Both the position numbers and the translations under genes were made by a program. From Candidatus Bathyarchaeota archaeon (GTDB lineage Archaea > Thermoproteota > Bathyarchaeia > Bathyarchaeales > Bathyarchaeaceae): a stretch of DNA of 6,115 nucleotides. Position 1 is the stretch's first letter, and each line of letters begins with the position of its first letter. Location of the stretch: NCBI GenBank assembly GCA_003662715.1, contig QMYO01000110.1, positions 1 to 6,115 on the forward strand. Direction: 5' to 3'. Shown one piece after another: positions 5,466 through 6,115 of this stretch. The notes below the pieces were generated by a model that was not told the origin of the DNA, made no database searches, and saw only the letters and a program-made list of their open reading frames with translations.

Positions 5466-6115
5466 CTATTTTCCTCCATGCACGGAATGCCTGTGGCTAT
5501 TTTGGAGAGTATGAGACGGCGTAAACTCGTATTTATGTTTGTCTGTATCAAGGCTTGTACGATTGTGTTGATTCGACGCTTCTGATTGGGAGATAATTTG
5601 CACACATTTTTTATCTCCTTTGGCTATACGTTCCATCCATTTAATGTCAACATCACCAGCGATTTTCTTGACGACGCCCTCATCTATTTTGCAGAGGTAT
5701 GTTCCAAACTGGGGAATGACGTCTTCAAAGACGCAGTTACGATATTCAATGATGAAATTGTTTCTGCGTTTCGATAGGGAAGCGAAGAAGCCATAGTCGT
5801 TTAGGAGCTGAACCAGTTGTTCTAGCCTGCTTTCTAAGTTTCCTTTTATCTCCTTTGTTATGAGTAAATCAACAAAATCCCTTGCAACTAAGGACATCAG
5901 CAATTCCATTTCTTCCTTCCCGTATCTCTGCATTATGTTTTGAGCTAGTAATGAGAGAAGTGTTTTGCTTTTTCGTGGAAAAAATGTTTTTCCGTATGGT
6001 GTGAGGGAAAAAATCTTTTTGGGACGACCTCTGTTACGTCTTTCGAATCTAGAATAAACTAGACCTTCTTTTTCAAGGGCTTCAAGATGCCTTCTTACAG
6101 CGCTCTCGTTGATAC
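5466..6115 (-). CDS. SufR/COG2345-type winged-helix regulator with Cys cluster (5' partial)
   Basis: The N-terminus is beyond the right edge; 215 residues are visible, probably lacking only the first 20 or so. Residues 1-19 are the end of a winged helix, with recognition helix SAVRRHLEALEKEGLV, and the wing RGRPKKIFSLTPYG (28-41) matches the GRP-x-x-Y/F-x-LT signature of the family. A helical middle (about 50-105) leads to NC (C127), YLC (C141) and KGDKKC (C170), spaced C-x13-C-x28-C. SufR proteins hold a [4Fe-4S] cluster with C-x12-C-x13-H-x14-C, so outer spacing agrees, but V155 with flanking D154 and D156 replaces the histidine. I infer a DNA-binding sensor of Fe-S status or redox state. 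A polar tail of about 40 residues (176-215) follows the usual family end. The TAG at 5466-5468 is one base from the polyferredoxin ATG, so it is probably the first gene of the hdrA operon and may regulate it. Its promoter is off the window. Confidence 0.88.
   Translation of the reverse strand, partial: INESAVRRHLEALEKEGLVYSRFERRNRGRPKKIFSLTPYGKTFFPRKSKTLLSLLAQNIMQRYGKEEMELLMSLVARDFVDLLITKEIKGNLESRLEQLVQLLNDYGFFASLSKRRNNFIIEYRNCVFEDVIPQFGTYLCKIDEGVVKKIAGDVDIKWMERIAKGDKKCVQIISQSEASNQHNRTSLDTDKHKYEFTPSHTLQNSHRHSVHGGK
5473..5477 (-). promoter_or_regulatory. Shine-Dalgarno of the polyferredoxin inside the regulator 3' end
   Basis: Minus-strand GGAGG, 8 bases before ATG 5464, overlaps the Gly-Gly codons that end the regulator. 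It selects 5464 over the ATG at 5477-5479, which overlaps the site itself, and over the ATG at 5458, which is 14 bases away. Confidence 0.8.

Noticed and set aside
5465..5605. N-terminal extension of the polyferredoxin to an ATG at 5605
   Set aside because: It overlaps the regulator frame, lacks a Shine-Dalgarno, and adds no ferredoxin-like residues, while GGAGG is well placed for the ATG at 5464.
1..6115. tRNA, rRNA, CRISPR, insertion sequence or integration site
   Set aside because: No cloverleaf-like segment, regular repeat array, terminal inverted repeat or transposase/integrase motif was seen on reading the gaps and coding regions.

Overview
The window looks archaeal, most plausibly from an uncultured anaerobic lineage such as a Bathyarchaeia-type Thermoproteota. 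The evidence is an HdrA-type flavoprotein fused to an MvhD domain, a polyferredoxin gene directly upstream of it, strong GGAGG-type ribosome-binding sites, a TTG start with its own Shine-Dalgarno, AT-rich TATA-like boxes in the two larger gaps, and an N-x-S/T-rich membrane protein. The lineage is an inference from gene content; no rRNA or other marker is present.

Layout. One gene reads left to right: positions 1-624 hold the 3' part of a multi-spanning, Yip1-like membrane protein with a soluble, sequon-rich segment in front of the membrane domain. All other genes are on the minus strand, read right to left. In order of transcription they are: a SufR/COG2345-type winged-helix regulator with three conserved cysteines (5466-6115, N-terminus off the window); a six-cluster polyferredoxin (4538-5464); an HdrA-MvhD fusion protein (2110-4536); a HIT-family (histidine triad) protein (1570-2004); and a lipoate-protein ligase A-type protein (664-1467), which converges on the membrane protein gene.

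How the genes fit together. Regulator, polyferredoxin and hdrA are packed with one base between each stop and the next ATG, and each downstream Shine-Dalgarno sits in the last codons of the gene before it, so they very probably form one translationally coupled operon. A likely Fe-S-sensing repressor or activator thus leads two of the most Fe-S-rich soluble proteins a cell can make, together carrying more than ten predicted clusters. HdrA-MvhD is the flavin-based electron-bifurcating core known from methanogens, where the fused form (HdrA2) takes electrons through the MvhD domain. The HdrB/HdrC heterodisulfide-reducing subunits and any hydrogenase or formate dehydrogenase are absent here, so the polyferredoxin is the most obvious electron partner. 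HIT and lplA are each set off by about 100 bases with TATA-like boxes and may be independently transcribed. Proximity of hdrA and lplA recalls the lipoate-dependent sHdr sulfur pathways, but the HdrA here is not of that short type and no lipoate-binding protein is visible.

Gaps are all short (39, 102 and 105 bases between genes). I see no tRNA, rRNA, CRISPR array, transposon or integration signature.
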